DNA of 37,062 bases, from assembly GCA_045128275.1 (NCBI GenBank), contig JBGVRH010000032.1:1-37062 (forward strand). Direction: 5' to 3'. Position 1 is the first letter of the stretch, and every line of letters begins with the position of its first letter. The translations under genes and the position numbers were made by a program. Positions 22,716 through 30,506 of this stretch are shown piece after piece. The notes under the pieces are model-generated. The model was not told the origin of the DNA. It ran no database searches and saw only the letters and a program-made list of their open reading frames with translations. This DNA is from CAMEON01 sp045128275. GTDB taxonomy: Bacteria; Bacillota; Clostridia; Oscillospirales; CAG-272.

Positions 22716-24101
22716 TTGACATCCAAGACACAAATCAAAGATTTTACCAAGGGCAGCATCCCCCGCCAGCTCGTTGCCTTCGCCACCCCTCTGTTCCTCT
22801 CCAACCTCCTCCAGATCGTCTACAACATGGTGGACATGATGGTGGTGGGGGGCGTCATGGGCAAGGCGGGCACCTCGGCGGTGTCGGTGGGCGGTGACGT
22901 CTCCAACCTTCTGACCTTCGTCGCCATGGGCTTTGCCTCGGCGGGGCAGGTCATCATCGCCCGTCTCATCGGCGCGGGAGAGCGGAAAAAGCTGGCCCGC
23001 TTCGTGGGCACCATGGTGGGCTTCCTCACCGTGGCCGCCGTCATCATGAGCGTGCTGGGACTCATTTTGCAGGATACCATGCTCACCCTCATGAAGACCC
23101 CCGACGAGGCCTACGGGGGAGCGGTGGCCTACTCCACCGTCTGCATGGCGGGACTCATCTTCATGTACGGCTACAACATGACCTCCGCCATCCTCCGCGG
23201 CATGGGGGACTCCACCCGTCCCTTCATCTTCATCAGCATCGCCGCGGTGCTCAATCTCATCCTCGACCTGGTCTTCGTGGCGGGACTGCACATGGGCGCG
23301 GGGGGCGCGGCGCTGGCCACCATCATCAGCCAGGCCGTCAGCGTGGTCATCTCCACCGCCTACCTCGTCCGCAACCGCAAACGGTACGAGCTGGACATGA
23401 AGATGTCCGACTTTGTCAAGTGGGACGGTGTCCTGCTCAAGGATCTCATCGGTCTGGGGGTGCCCATGGCCATCAAGACCTGCTCCATTCAGGTCTCCAA
23501 GCTCTTCGTCAACGCCTTCGTCAACGGCTACGGCGTGGCGGTCTCCGCCTTCTCGGGCATCGCCAACAAGATCGCCAGCGTGTCCAACCTCATCTCCCAG
23601 TCCATGAACGTGGCGGGCTCCACTCTGGTGGGGCAGAACCTGGCCGCGGGCAAATTCAAGCGGGTGAAGCGGGTCATGCTCACCATCACCGTCATCACCT
23701 CCGCCGTGTCCATCCTTTTGTCGGTGGCCATCTGCCTGTTCCCCGAGGCCATTTTCTCGTTGTTCACCGCCGAGGGAGACACCGACGTGCTGGCGCTGGT
23801 GGACGGCTACCTCCCCATCGCGGTGCTGATGTTCATGGGCTCCGCCTTCCGCTCCATGATGAATTCCCTCCTCAACGGCAGCGGCAACCACCGCGTCAAC
23901 TTCGCCACCGCCATCCTGGACGGCATCATCATGCGCATCGGTCTGGCCGTCCTCTTCGGTCTCGTGCTGGACATGAAGCACTACGGCTTCTGGCTGGGCG
24001 ATGCCCTGGCGGGCTTTACGCCCTTCTTCATCGGCCTCGTGTTCTACTTCTCGGGGGCTTGGAAGAAGGGGGCGAAGGTGAAGGCGGAGGAGGAGGATTG
24101 A
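22716..24101 (+). CDS. MATE-family multidrug/toxin exporter
   Basis: The 461-residue membrane protein has twelve likely spans and the duplicated MATE architecture: PRQLVAFATPLFLSNLLQ, then NMVDMMVVGG in the first half and GVPMAIKTCSIQVSKLFVN and AFSGIANKI in the second. It would export cationic drugs, dyes or metabolites using a sodium or proton gradient. The start appears to be TTG 22716 (Leu-Thr-Ser-Lys-Thr), with GAGG about 8 bases upstream and a promoter about 35 bp further up. It is followed by a GrpB-like gene in the same direction after 40 bp, so the two probably share a transcript. Confidence 0.92.
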   Translation: MTSKTQIKDFTKGSIPRQLVAFATPLFLSNLLQIVYNMVDMMVVGGVMGKAGTSAVSVGGDVSNLLTFVAMGFASAGQVIIARLIGAGERKKLARFVGTMVGFLTVAAVIMSVLGLILQDTMLTLMKTPDEAYGGAVAYSTVCMAGLIFMYGYNMTSAILRGMGDSTRPFIFISIAAVLNLILDLVFVAGLHMGAGGAALATIISQAVSVVISTAYLVRNRKRYELDMKMSDFVKWDGVLLKDLIGLGVPMAIKTCSIQVSKLFVNAFVNGYGVAVSAFSGIANKIASVSNLISQSMNVAGSTLVGQNLAAGKFKRVKRVMLTITVITSAVSILLSVAICLFPEAIFSLFTAEGDTDVLALVDGYLPIAVLMFMGSAFRSMMNSLLNGSGNHRVNFATAILDGIIMRIGLAVLFGLVLDMKHYGFWLGDALAGFTPFFIGLVFYFSGAWKKGAKVKAEEED

Positions 24102-24141
24102 CTCCCCGCCCCCAACAAAACGAAACGGAGGTTGATTCCCT

Positions 24142-24657
24142 ATGCAAACGAAAAAGGTCGTCGTCCTGCCCTATGACCCGAAATGGACATCAGATTTTCA
24201 GCAGATCCGCGACGAGATTGAGGAGGCCGTCGGGCATTTGATCCTGCGCATCGAGCACGTGGGAAGCACGTCGGTGATGGGTATGTCCGCCAAGCCCTGC
24301 ATTGATTTGGACGTGGTCATAGCGGATGCCTCCCGACTCCCCGCCGTCATCTCCGGGCTGGAGGCCATAGGCTATATCCACGAGGGTGACCTCGGCATCA
24401 AGGGCCGCGAGGCCTTCAAGTACACGGACAAGCCCCACCTGCAAAACCACCACCTCTACGTCTGCCCCCGGGATTCCGAGGAGCTCCACCGCCATCTGAT
24501 CTTCCGCGACTACCTGAAAACCCACCCCGAGGCGGTCGCGGCCTACAGCCGAGTCAAGGAGACCGCCGCGCGGCTGTATCCCGACAGCATAGACGAGTAC
24601 ATGGCGTACAAATCCCCCTGCATCGAGGAGCTGTATGCCCTGTGTGGGTTGAAATAG
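24142..24657 (+). CDS. GrpB-family (UPF0157) nucleotidyltransferase-like protein
   Basis: The 171-residue protein shows the GrpB/UPF0157 pattern: VVVLPYDPKWTSDFQQI, then RIEHVGSTSVMGMSAKPCID with the G-S-T-S motif, and DLDVVIADASRL with paired acidic residues. The fold is nucleotidyltransferase-like, but the family's substrate is not established to my knowledge. ATG 24142 follows GGAGG at about 10 bases. It lies downstream of the MATE gene and ends at a strong terminator. Confidence 0.92.
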   Translation: MQTKKVVVLPYDPKWTSDFQQIRDEIEEAVGHLILRIEHVGSTSVMGMSAKPCIDLDVVIADASRLPAVISGLEAIGYIHEGDLGIKGREAFKYTDKPHLQNHHLYVCPRDSEELHRHLIFRDYLKTHPEAVAAYSRVKETAARLYPDSIDEYMAYKSPCIEELYALCGLK

Positions 24658-24663
24658 GAGCAT

Positions 24664-24689
24664 GCCCCGCCGAATGGCGGGGCTTTTTT
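24664..24689 (+). terminator. Terminator after the GrpB-like gene
   Basis: GCCCCGCC and GGCGGGGC form a perfect stem with loop GAAT, followed by six T. Confidence 0.92.
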
Positions 24690-24743
24690 GTCCCCCCCAA
24701 AAAAATCAAGCACCGCTTTACCCACACAACAACGAATTGATCA

Positions 24744-24771
24744 TTGTATTTCCTCAAATATGTGCTATAAT
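24744..24771 (+). promoter_or_regulatory. Promoter of XRE regulator 1
   Basis: TTGTAT (24744-24749) and TATAAT (24766-24771) with a 16 bp spacer. Confidence 0.65.
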
Positions 24772-24810
24772 AGGATCACACCGGTGATCACTCTTTCGGA
24801 GGTAAAGAAT

Positions 24811-25917
24811 ATGAACGTAAAGATCGGAGCCATCATCAAGAGGCTTCGCGCGGAGAAGCACATCACACAGGACACCCTGGCCACGGCCATGGGGGTGACC
24901 CCGCAGGCCATTTCCCGCTGGGAGTCCGAGGGCGGGTATCCCGACATAGAGCTGCTGCCCGCGCTGGCGGACTTCTTTTCGGTCAGCATCGACGAGCTTT
25001 TGGGATACAGATCGTCGGAAAGGGAGCAGGAGCTGGCGAGCATCAAGCAGGAGCTGGAGCGCCTTGCGGAGGTCGGCTCTGTTGACCAGCGCATTGCCTA
25101 TGCCCGCAACGCCTTTGCCCGTTACCCCAACGACTATGAGATACGGGATCACCTCGCCGTAGCCTTGTACTTTTCGTGGGAGGAGAATCGCAACGAGGCG
25201 CTTTTCGGGGAGATCGAGGGGCTTTTGAAGACCATCGTGGAGGAATGCCGCGAAGAGGACACGCGGTACGATGCCATCGGCACGCTGATCACCCTATACA
25301 AGGAGACGGGGCAGAGGGACAAGGTAAGCGAGCTGATCCGCCTGCTCACCCCCATGAAATACTGTCGGGAATTCACGCTTTCGTGGGGCATCGGTGATGG
25401 GAACACCGAGATATATATTCAGGACGAGATCGACAAGCTGACCGATCGCTTGGGAACTGCCATTTCAAGTTACGTGCTGTCGGAGGATCTGCCCAATGAC
25501 CCCTCCACGTGGGACAAGAAGATTCAAATGCTCACCCTGTCCAACCGACTGTACGAAATGATCTACGGTGACAACCTCATGTTCTACCACGTAAGGCTCT
25601 CCCGAAATCATTGGCTGATCTCCACGTATCAGATCTCCCAGGGCAAGAGCCTTGACACGCTGGAATCCCTGGAGCGGATGTGCGACCATGCCGTCAAATA
25701 CGATATGTCCTTTGCTTCCGATCACGGAAAGCACTACACATCCATTCTCACCGACAAGCTGATCTACCCCGAGCCGGGAAAGGACTTCCACGAGCTGACC
25801 GAGCATACGAACTGCTACTACATGCTGGATCGGCTGGCGCACCCCCGCTACGACGGCATCCGCGAGGAGCCGCGGTTCGTGGCCGTTATGGAGAGATTGC
25901 GGCAGTACGCTACTTGA
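24811..25917 (+). CDS. XRE-family regulator 1 with helical C-terminal domain
   Basis: The 368-residue protein starts with a Cro/C1-type helix-turn-helix (about 8-62: IIKRLRAEKHITQDTLATAM, then PQAISRWESEGGYPDIELLP), then the typical SVSIDELLGY hinge and a long helical, TPR-like region (FARYPNDYEIRDHLAVALYF). ATG 24811 follows GGAGG at 8 bases; an upstream in-frame ATG at 24688 would lie before the promoter. It has its own promoter and terminator and is followed by two paralogues. Such proteins usually repress their own or nearby genes, sensing a ligand or partner through the helical part. No partner is obvious. Confidence 0.9.
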   Translation: MNVKIGAIIKRLRAEKHITQDTLATAMGVTPQAISRWESEGGYPDIELLPALADFFSVSIDELLGYRSSEREQELASIKQELERLAEVGSVDQRIAYARNAFARYPNDYEIRDHLAVALYFSWEENRNEALFGEIEGLLKTIVEECREEDTRYDAIGTLITLYKETGQRDKVSELIRLLTPMKYCREFTLSWGIGDGNTEIYIQDEIDKLTDRLGTAISSYVLSEDLPNDPSTWDKKIQMLTLSNRLYEMIYGDNLMFYHVRLSRNHWLISTYQISQGKSLDTLESLERMCDHAVKYDMSFASDHGKHYTSILTDKLIYPEPGKDFHELTEHTNCYYMLDRLAHPRYDGIREEPRFVAVMERLRQYAT

Positions 25918-25922
25918 TTTCA

Positions 25923-25949
25923 AGCCCCGCCACCGCGCGGGGCTTTTTT
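25923..25949 (+). terminator. Terminator after XRE regulator 1
   Basis: AGCCCCGC and GCGGGGCT form a stem, followed by six T. Confidence 0.9.
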
Positions 25950-26005
25950 GTCCCATCCCGCCATTTTTTCAACTGCGAGTTAACATACTGTTTCCCAACA
26001 ATACC

Positions 26006-26033
26006 TTTACATCCCTCGAAAAACTGCTATAAT
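26006..26033 (+). promoter_or_regulatory. Promoter of XRE regulator 2
   Basis: TTTACA (26006-26011) and TATAAT (26028-26033) with a 16 bp spacer. Confidence 0.7.
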
Positions 26034-26081
26034 AGAGACAGAAGCCGACGTCAGCTTACTTCACACAAAGGAGATACCACC

Positions 26082-27146
26082 ATGAAAATGACCATAGGCA
26101 CCAACATCAAACGCCTGCGCGCCGCCAAGGAGATCACGCAGGAACAGCTTTCGGTGGCCATGAACGTCACCTGCGCGGCGGTCAGCAAGTGGGAGCGGGG
26201 GGAGACCTACCCCGATATCACCCTGCTTCAGCCCCTTGCCTACTATTTCGGCGTGACCCTCGACGAGCTGATGGGCTACGATCAGGAGAAGATCGCCGCC
26301 GATATCGACGAGGTGCTTGCCCTCTACAGCAAGCATTGGAACGACGATGAGGGCCGCAAGATCATCACCAAGGCATACCGCAACTACCCCAACGACTACC
26401 GCGTCATGTACCGATACATGTGGAATATCGCGGGAGATCTGGCCGACAACGATCCCGCTGTCCTGCTTACTCACAAGGACGAGCTTCTGTCCATTTGCGA
26501 TAAGATCTCGGAGGGTTGTACCGACGATCTTCTGCGGCTGGGCGCGTGGAATATGCGGGCAAAGCTCCTCCATGCCGAGGGCAAGACCGATGAGGCTTTG
26601 CAGATCTACCGCGCCCGCTTCACGGATTGGTACGGCACAAGCGGGCAAAAGACCGAGCAGCTCTTCGCCAAGGACACCGAGGAATACTATTTCCACGTGC
26701 AAAAGAACATGTACGAGCTGGTGGATTTCGCGGCGGATAAACTGGGCAGGACCGTGTTTTTCTCCCCGTCCCTGTCCATGGAGGAAAAGACCGAGCGCAC
26801 GCTCTGCTACGCTGATCTGCTCCTCGGTGCCTTTGAGCAGACGGGCGAGGACATTTTCCTGCTGATCGCCCAATCCTTCCTGCTCCGAATGGAAAACGAT
26901 CTGTACTACCGCGGGGGCTCCGACGGGCAGGTCATCGCGGTCATGGATAAAGGTCTCCATGCCGCCAAGCTTCTTTCGGAGCGCGTACAGAACAATCCCC
27001 CCTTGCGTGAGGCCTACCGCTGTCATTGCGGAGATGCAAGTCCCTTGCAGAGGGTGTTGTCCTACCATACCCACGCCACGTGCGGCCGCCGCGCTGAGCT
27101 GTTGCAGAACCCCGCCTACACCGCCGTGCTGGATCGGTACAAGTAA
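26082..27146 (+). CDS. XRE-family regulator 2 with helical C-terminal domain
   Basis: The 354-residue protein is a paralogue of its neighbours: helix-turn-helix (GTNIKRLRAAKEITQEQLSV, AVSKWERGETYPDITLL), hinge GVTLDELMGYDQ, then helical repeats including YRNYPNDYRVMYRYMWNIAG, which lines up with YPNDYEI in regulator 1. The C-terminus has several cysteines and histidines (YRCHCGD, HTHATCG), possibly a small metal site, unlike the other two. ATG 26082 follows AAAGGAG at 8 bases. It is a single-gene unit with its own promoter and terminator. Confidence 0.9.
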   Translation: MKMTIGTNIKRLRAAKEITQEQLSVAMNVTCAAVSKWERGETYPDITLLQPLAYYFGVTLDELMGYDQEKIAADIDEVLALYSKHWNDDEGRKIITKAYRNYPNDYRVMYRYMWNIAGDLADNDPAVLLTHKDELLSICDKISEGCTDDLLRLGAWNMRAKLLHAEGKTDEALQIYRARFTDWYGTSGQKTEQLFAKDTEEYYFHVQKNMYELVDFAADKLGRTVFFSPSLSMEEKTERTLCYADLLLGAFEQTGEDIFLLIAQSFLLRMENDLYYRGGSDGQVIAVMDKGLHAAKLLSERVQNNPPLREAYRCHCGDASPLQRVLSYHTHATCGRRAELLQNPAYTAVLDRYK

Positions 27147-27190
27147 CCCTCTCACTCTTTTGAAAATTCCTCCACCCCATCCCCCTTACC

Positions 27191-27215
27191 GCCCCGCCCC
27201 TCGGCGGGGCTTTTT
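27191..27215 (+). terminator. Terminator after XRE regulator 2
   Basis: GCCCCGCC (27191-27198) and GGCGGGGC (27203-27210) form a stem with loop CCTC, followed by TTTTT. Confidence 0.9.
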
Positions 27216-27266
27216 CATCGGTCACACATTCAACCCCCGTTAGAAAAATTCTCCCCAAACGAGTTA

Positions 27267-27294
27267 TTGACTTTCCCCGCACATTTGCTATAAT
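27267..27294 (+). promoter_or_regulatory. Promoter of XRE regulator 3
   Basis: TTGACT (27267-27272) and TATAAT (27289-27294) with a 16 bp spacer. Confidence 0.75.
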
Positions 27295-27347
27295 GGTAAC
27301 AGGATAAGCGCTGATCCGCCATTATACCGTAAAACGGAGGTAGCAAC

Positions 27348-28154
27348 ATGTTACAACTCGGAGAAAAGATCAAATCCCTGCGCAAACAGAAAAACATATC
27401 CCAAGAGGTCTTTGCCAACTACCTCGGGGTATCCTTTCAGGCCGTTTCCAAGTGGGAGAACGGCAACACCATGCCCGACGTGACCATGATCCCCGCCATC
27501 GCGTCCTTTTTCGGGGTGTCCACGGATGAGCTGTTCGATTTCAACCTCTATGAGACCGAGAAGCGGGTGGAGGAGATCGTCAGCGAGCACAGCCGCTACT
27601 GGCACACCGATAAGAAAAAGGCAGAACAGATCATCCGCGACGGGCTCAAGAAGTACCCGGGAAATGATATTCTGCTGAATTGCCTCATCGGCGTTCTGGA
27701 ATTGCCCGAACGGAGCGACGAGGTGATCTCGGTGGCCAAGGCCCTCATTGAAAGCACCAAATACGATGAGGTGCGCTTCGATGCCTACCGCATTATGGCG
27801 GAGGCCTACGCGGCGCAGGGGGATCTCACCGCCGCCAAGGATGCCGTCGAGCATATCCCCGAGATCTACTTCACCAAATTGGAGGTAGCGGCAAGACTCC
27901 TGACGGGCGAGGCCGCCTACGAGGCCGCCCAAAAGCAAAAGAACATCTCTGCCGAGGATCTCATCGACATGCTCATCATCACAGGCAAGCACCTGATGGA
28001 GCAGGGTGAGGGCGAGAAGGCCGCATCCCAGTTCCGCATCGCCCAAAAAGTCTCGGAGGCCTTCGCGGAGGATTTCGTGGAGACCAAATGGTTCACATCC
28101 ACGGTGTATGAGTACACAGCAGAGCAACGAAAAGAGATTGAAAGGCTTCTGTAA
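27348..28154 (+). CDS. XRE-family regulator 3 with helical C-terminal domain
   Basis: The 268-residue protein has the same plan as the two preceding genes but a shorter helical part: helix-turn-helix (LGEKIKSLRKQKNISQEVFA, AVSKWENGNTMPDVTMIP), hinge GVSTDELFDF, then TPR-like helices (SRYWHTDKKKAEQIIRDGLK). The segment SEHSRYWHTDKKKA resembles SKHWNDDEGRKI of regulator 2, indicating duplication rather than chance neighbours. ATG 27348 follows GGAGG at about 7 bases. It has its own promoter and terminator. Regulated genes are unknown; the next gene downstream is a presumed glycosidase with a separate consensus promoter. Confidence 0.9.
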   Translation: MLQLGEKIKSLRKQKNISQEVFANYLGVSFQAVSKWENGNTMPDVTMIPAIASFFGVSTDELFDFNLYETEKRVEEIVSEHSRYWHTDKKKAEQIIRDGLKKYPGNDILLNCLIGVLELPERSDEVISVAKALIESTKYDEVRFDAYRIMAEAYAAQGDLTAAKDAVEHIPEIYFTKLEVAARLLTGEAAYEAAQKQKNISAEDLIDMLIITGKHLMEQGEGEKAASQFRIAQKVSEAFAEDFVETKWFTSTVYEYTAEQRKEIERLL

Positions 28155-28166
28155 CCATGATTCCCC

Positions 28167-28191
28167 GCCCCGCCACCGCGCGGGGCTTTTT
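28167..28191 (+). terminator. Terminator after XRE regulator 3
   Basis: GCCCCGC and GCGGGGC form a stem around CCACCGC, followed by TTTTT. Confidence 0.9.
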
Positions 28192-28214
28192 CATGTCCAA
28201 ATCCCCTGCCCCCA

Positions 28215-28243
28215 TTGACAAACCACCCCATCCATGCTATAAT
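28215..28243 (+). promoter_or_regulatory. Consensus promoter of the DUF4965-family gene
   Basis: TTGACA (28215-28220) and TATAAT (28238-28243) are 17 bp apart. Confidence 0.85.
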
Positions 28244-28281
28244 AAAACCACCGAAATATTCCCACGAAAGGAAGACATATC

Positions 28282-30180
28282 ATGAAGCTCCGCGCTCCTG
28301 CCTACCCCCTCATCAACGTTGACCCCTACTTCACCGTCTGGTCCATGGCCGACCGCCTCCACGATGTCCCCGTCAAGCATTGGACGGGCTCCGACAACAC
28401 CCTCATCGGTGTCTGCTCGGTGGACGGCGAGGAAAAGCTCTTCATGGGCGTCTGTGAGGGCCGCTCCAAGATGGAGCAGGTCTCGGTGGACGTCACCGCC
28501 CTCTCCACCACCTACGTATTCACCGACGGTAAGATTCACCTCACCGTCCGCTTCACCACTCCCCTGCTTCCCGACGATCTCACCGTCCTGACCCGCCCCG
28601 TGGGCTACGTCGCCCTATCCTACAAGTCGGTGGACGGACAGGATCACACCGTCACCGCTTCCGTCCTGGCCTCCGAGGAGTTCGTCATGAACAAGCGAGG
28701 GGACGATACCACCGAAAGAGAGATCCTCTCGGTGAACGGTATGCCCACCGTCAAGATGGGCAAGACCAACCAGGCCCCTCTGAACCGCTCGGGAGACGAT
28801 CTCCGCATCGAGTGGGGCTACCTCTACCTCACCGCCCCCAAGGGTGAAGTCCGTGAGTTCGTCTGCGAGCAGGACAAGATGGCCTATATCATGGGCACCG
28901 TCCCCGTAAGCCCTATGGGTGATTCCCTCATCCTCCTGGCCTATGACGATTGCCGCGCCTCCATCCAATATTTCGGTGAGACCCTCGCCTCGGTCTGGAA
29001 CAGAAACGGCGAGACCATCGAGACCGCCATCGAGAATGCCTACACCGAGTACGGCCCCCTCATGGACAAGTGCGCCGCCTTCTCGGACAAGCTCTACTGC
29101 GACGCAGTCAAGGCCGGCGGCGTGCAGTACGCCGAGATGCTCTCCCTGGCCTACCCCCAGGCCATCTCCGCCCACAAGTGCGTGGTGGATACCGAGGGTC
29201 AGGTGCTGTTCATCTCCAAGGAGTGCTTCTCCAACGGATGCGCCGCCACCGTGGACGTGTCCTACCCCTCCATCCCCCTGTTCCTGCTCTATGCCCCTGA
29301 GCTGGTCAAGGGCATGGCCCGTCCCATCTTCAAGTACGCCGAGAGCGAGGCCTGGCCCTTCGACTTCGCCCCCCACGACGCGGGTCAGTACCCCCTGGTC
29401 AACGGGCAGGTCTACGGCAACAATGCCCTCCATATGCAGATGCCTGTGGAGGAGTGCGGCAATATGCTGGTCATGGTGGCTACCACCGCCATCGCCGAGG
29501 GGGATATCTCCTTTGCCGAAGCTCATTGGGACACCCTGGCGGATTGGGTCAAGTACCTGCTTCGGTACGGTGAGGATCCCGAGAACCAGCTCTGCACCGA
29601 CGATTTCGCGGGTCACCTCGCCCACAACTGCAACCTCTCCATCAAGGCCATCATGGGTGTGGCCTGCTTCGGTCTCCTCCACCGCATGAGAGGCAACGAG
29701 GCCGAGTATGAGCATTATATCGCCGAGGCCCGCCGCATGGCCAAGTCCTGGTGCGATCGCGCATCCAACGGCGACGGCTCCTACCGCCTGGCCTTCGACC
29801 GCCCCGGCACCTACTCCATGAAGTACAACGCCGTGTGGGACAAGCTCTTCGGTACGCATATCTTCCCCGCCGAGGTGCTGGAGAGCGAGGCCCAGACCAA
29901 CTTCACCCACTTCAAGCCCTACGGTATGCCCCTGGACAACCGCGCCGACTACACCAAGTCGGACTGGCTGGTCTGGACGGCCACCCTCCTGCAGAGCGAC
30001 ACCGACTTTGAGCGCTACATCGCTCCCCTCTGGACCTCCTACCACTTCACCCGCCACCGCGTCCCCATGACCGACTGGTACGACACCATTGGTGCTGATC
30101 ACATCCACTTCCAGAACCGCACCGTCATCGGCGGTCTGTTCATCAAGCTCCTGGAGTGGTCGGGGAAGATGAAGGTCTGA
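28282..30180 (+). CDS. DUF4965/DUF5127 glutaminase-A-like protein, presumed glycosidase
   Basis: The 632-residue protein begins LRAPAYPLINVDPYFTVWS, the usual opening of the family annotated as glutaminase A or DUF5127/DUF4965/DUF1793. The C-terminal half should form an alpha/alpha barrel: DFAPHDAGQYPLVNG (about 361-375), MPVEECGNMLVM (about 386) and DDFAGHLAHNCNLS. The conserved acidic residues in D-A-G and V-E-E-C-G are candidates for catalysis. Family members are often found with glycan-degradation genes, so a glycoside hydrolase role seems more likely than a glutaminase one. There is no signal peptide, so it should act in the cytoplasm on imported glycosides, fitting the upstream sugar importer. 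ATG 28282 follows AAAGGA at about 9 bases. It is a single-gene unit. Confidence 0.85.
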   Translation: MKLRAPAYPLINVDPYFTVWSMADRLHDVPVKHWTGSDNTLIGVCSVDGEEKLFMGVCEGRSKMEQVSVDVTALSTTYVFTDGKIHLTVRFTTPLLPDDLTVLTRPVGYVALSYKSVDGQDHTVTASVLASEEFVMNKRGDDTTEREILSVNGMPTVKMGKTNQAPLNRSGDDLRIEWGYLYLTAPKGEVREFVCEQDKMAYIMGTVPVSPMGDSLILLAYDDCRASIQYFGETLASVWNRNGETIETAIENAYTEYGPLMDKCAAFSDKLYCDAVKAGGVQYAEMLSLAYPQAISAHKCVVDTEGQVLFISKECFSNGCAATVDVSYPSIPLFLLYAPELVKGMARPIFKYAESEAWPFDFAPHDAGQYPLVNGQVYGNNALHMQMPVEECGNMLVMVATTAIAEGDISFAEAHWDTLADWVKYLLRYGEDPENQLCTDDFAGHLAHNCNLSIKAIMGVACFGLLHRMRGNEAEYEHYIAEARRMAKSWCDRASNGDGSYRLAFDRPGTYSMKYNAVWDKLFGTHIFPAEVLESEAQTNFTHFKPYGMPLDNRADYTKSDWLVWTATLLQSDTDFERYIAPLWTSYHFTRHRVPMTDWYDTIGADHIHFQNRTVIGGLFIKLLEWSGKMKV

Positions 30181-30199
30181 TTTTCCTGTTATTTGTGCG

Positions 30200-30230
30200 A
30201 CACCGCCTCATTTGGGGCGGTGTTGTTTTG
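30200..30230 (+). terminator. Terminator after the DUF4965-family gene
   Basis: ACACCGCC and GGCGGTGT form a stem around TCATTTGG, followed by TGTTTTG. The dispersed element copy C begins directly after it. Confidence 0.8.
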
Positions 30231-30231
30231 T

Positions 30232-30448
30232 AAATTGCAGTTTATGGGGGAACGGGGGAACGGCCTCCGGCGGCCAAGAACCTTTTTGGAAAAAGGTTCT
30301 TGGATCTCCAAAAACTTTCAAAAAAGCATAGATATGCCAAGAGAATTGATAGTGGGTAGCATTGAGGAGCCCCCCATGGGGCCCCTTCCCCATTGGTGTA
30401 TTTGATGCTTGAAAGGGATATGCATCCCACCGCCAAACCCAAATTTGA
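30232..30448 (+). repeat. Dispersed intergenic element, copy C
   Basis: The ends are AAATTGCAGTTTA (30232-30244) and AAACCCAAATTTG (30435-30447). Inside are GGCCTCCGGCGGCC and a 12 bp hairpin, CCAAGAACCTTT with AAAGGTTCTTGG (30274-30303), then a block (30308-30428) nearly identical to 17210-17329 of copy A. It fills most of the 326-base gap between the glycosidase and lipoprotein genes. Short reading frames inside it have no ribosome site and are not credible. Confidence 0.8.
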
Positions 30449-30461
30449 TCCTCTCCCACAC

Positions 30462-30493
30462 AAAAAGCTCTGTCCGCAAGGACAGAGCTTTTT
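30462..30493. terminator. Bidirectional terminator with GCAA tetraloop
   Basis: AAAAAGCTCTGTCC and GGACAGAGCTTTTT pair perfectly over 14 bp around GCAA. It ends the minus-strand lipoprotein gene (stop at 30507) and can also stop plus-strand transcription from element C. Confidence 0.92.
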
Positions 30494-30506
30494 CGCTTCA
30501 TTCACT

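Noticed and set aside
22677..23981. Minus-strand frame opposite the MATE exporter
   Set aside because: Very rich in His, Asp and Glu, the mirror of hydrophobic transmembrane codons; no ribosome site or domain.
24811..28154. XRE regulators as parts of toxin-antitoxin or phage modules
   Set aside because: Each is a single-gene unit between a promoter and a terminator, with no small toxin-like partner and no phage genes nearby.
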